From assembly GCA_017411305.1 (NCBI GenBank), contig JAFQQI010000077.1, positions 1-64,000 of the forward strand: DNA of 64,000 bases, written 5' to 3'. The position numbers and the translations under genes are program-made. A model generated the notes under the pieces. It did no database searches. It was not told the DNA's origin and worked only from the letters and a program-made list of their open reading frames with translations. This document shows positions 63,114 through 64,000 of this stretch, in pieces (the first letter of the stretch is position 1; each line of letters starts with the position of its first letter). This DNA is from Lachnospiraceae bacterium (GTDB taxonomy: Bacteria > Bacillota > Clostridia > Lachnospirales > Lachnospiraceae).

Positions 63114-63932
63114 CTATTTCTTTTCTGCAATCAGTATATCCATGCAATGCTTATGCGGAACACCGCCACTATTACAGTCAAAAATGACCTCTTCGTTCCT
63201 ATGAAATAGCCAATCATGATAATATCCCGCAAGCTCACCGGAATGCCACGGCTCCACCATTTTTTCTGCCTCTTCACTGTCAGATGCCGCTTCAATAAAC
63301 GGCTTTGCCACAAATACGTTCAATGCATGGATTCCGTCAGGTGCAGTATACTCTTTTAAGCTGGCAAAAAAATCTTTTCTCTTATCCAGAGAAATATAAT
63401 GTAATACACCGCTTGAAAAAATAATATCAAATTTTTCTGTTGGCATATATTCATTCACATTTGCTTTAAAAAAATCAACATCTACATCATGATATTTTGC
63501 CAATTCTCTTGCTTTGGCAAGCCCTGCATCTGCAATATCGAAAGCAGTGACCCGATATCCGTTTCTTGCTAAGAACACAGCATCCTTCCCCTCACCGCAG
63601 CCGATATCCAAGACCCGGTAAGGTTTCACGGGCGGATGTAGCTTCATGATTTCATAGCACATGGAATTAGGCGCTGTTCCCCAATAATATTTTTCTTCGC
63701 TATACTTTTCTTCATAATCCGTAAATGGTTGATGATAGTAGCCTACCATAGCATCAACCGTAGTATTCAGAATCTGCGCTAACTTTGGAAGAAGCGAAAT
63801 ATCCGGTGATGCAGAGCCATTTTCCCATTTGGAAACAGCTTGAAATGATATGTTTAATTTGTCAGCTAGTTTTTGCTGGGTATAGCCTAATTCTTTTCTT
63901 CTTTTCGAAATAAAACTTCCTATCTGATTCAT
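63114..63932 (-). CDS. XRE helix-turn-helix fused to class I methyltransferase
   Basis: 272 residues. Residues 5-65 are a clear Cro/CI helix-turn-helix (ISKRRKELGYTQQKLADKLNISFQAVSKWENGSASPDISLLPKLAQIL). Residues 85-272 are a SAM methyltransferase: VLDIGCGEGKDAVFLA (motif I), TAFDIADAGLAKA (motif II), FDIIFSSGVLHYIS (motif IV). It most resembles TehB-type enzymes. A DNA-binding domain joined to a small-molecule methyltransferase suggests a self-regulating resistance gene or a sensor; the substrate is not known. Confidence 0.85.
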   Translation of the reverse strand: MNQIGSFISKRRKELGYTQQKLADKLNISFQAVSKWENGSASPDISLLPKLAQILNTTVDAMVGYYHQPFTDYEEKYSEEKYYWGTAPNSMCYEIMKLHPPVKPYRVLDIGCGEGKDAVFLARNGYRVTAFDIADAGLAKARELAKYHDVDVDFFKANVNEYMPTEKFDIIFSSGVLHYISLDKRKDFFASLKEYTAPDGIHALNVFVAKPFIEAASDSEEAEKMVEPWHSGELAGYYHDWLFHRNEEVIFDCNSGGVPHKHCMDILIAEKK

Positions 63933-64000
63933 ACCTTCATCCTCACCAAAAGTATATTTTGTTACTATCTACATTTTATAGGGTTGAATGGTATAATAAC

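Overview
The window looks like chromosome from a motile low-to-mid GC Clostridia species, most likely a Lachnospiraceae-type Firmicute. This rests on Firmicutes gene orders (cdaA-cdaR-glmM, mbl-flhO-flhP, comFC-yvyF, ftsE-ftsX-M23-ctpA, ireB-ruvX-DUF1292 through mltG-trmR-trhP), a type III glutamine synthetase, strong AGGAGG-type ribosome binding sites and frequent TTG/GTG starts. It is ordinary housekeeping DNA broken by a few accessory or non-coding patches.

Layout. 1-4.9 kb: the 5' part of gmd (cut by the window edge), an AraC regulator, a 451-nt imperfect hairpin lying exactly between two convergent genes, a divergent PAP2 protein, rfbD and a DUF3048 lipoprotein. 4.9-16.7 kb: HPr, the c-di-AMP/cell-wall cluster cdaA-cdaR-glmM, two unknown membrane proteins, yvyF, comF, recD2, and the flagellar rod genes flhO-flhP plus a rod-binding protein behind mbl. 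16.9-21.9 kb: uvrB-uvrA with an SOS-box-like site. 22-26.4 kb: a heterodimeric ABC exporter divergent from an AraC regulator. 26.4-33.6 kb: a cation/proton antiporter, then ftsE-ftsX-M23 peptidase-ctpA for septal wall hydrolysis, a PucR-type regulator and a tiny YjfB-like motility protein. 33.6-38.5 kb: CPBP protease, CvfB, acyl-ACP thioesterase, DegV and a secreted four-repeat protein.

38.5-40.7 kb is an accessory patch: two gene fragments joined out of frame, a 350-nt multi-site element (copy A), tRNA-Gln, and a C39-like cysteine-peptidase gene behind a perfect cre box. 40.7-50.3 kb: glnN, trhP, trmR, a truncated mltG, ylbF, RNase J, DUF1292, ruvX, ireB, mtaB and a Crh-like protein, rich in RNA modification and decay. 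50.3-55.7 kb: thiI with a cysteine desulfurase, rsmE, prmA and a PopT-type transporter. 55.7-64 kb: unknown membrane protein, second DegV, ClC transporter, folD-fchA, a small XRE/membrane operon, the second copy of the 350-nt element (copy B), a GNAT enzyme and an HTH-methyltransferase fusion.

Most notable: copies A and B (39177-39526 and, inverted, 61545-61894) each hold four inverted pairs RGGATAA...TTATCCY with half-sites 26-27 bp apart start to start, and the pairs spaced exactly 84, 94 and 84 bp in both copies. The spacing is conserved although the sequence has diverged, and the outer base of the motif changes in step on both half-sites. I do not recognise this element. Also notable: the 451-nt hairpin at 1698-2148, and a FolD that lacks the cyclohydrolase lysine and glutamine while a separate FchA cyclohydrolase sits beside it.
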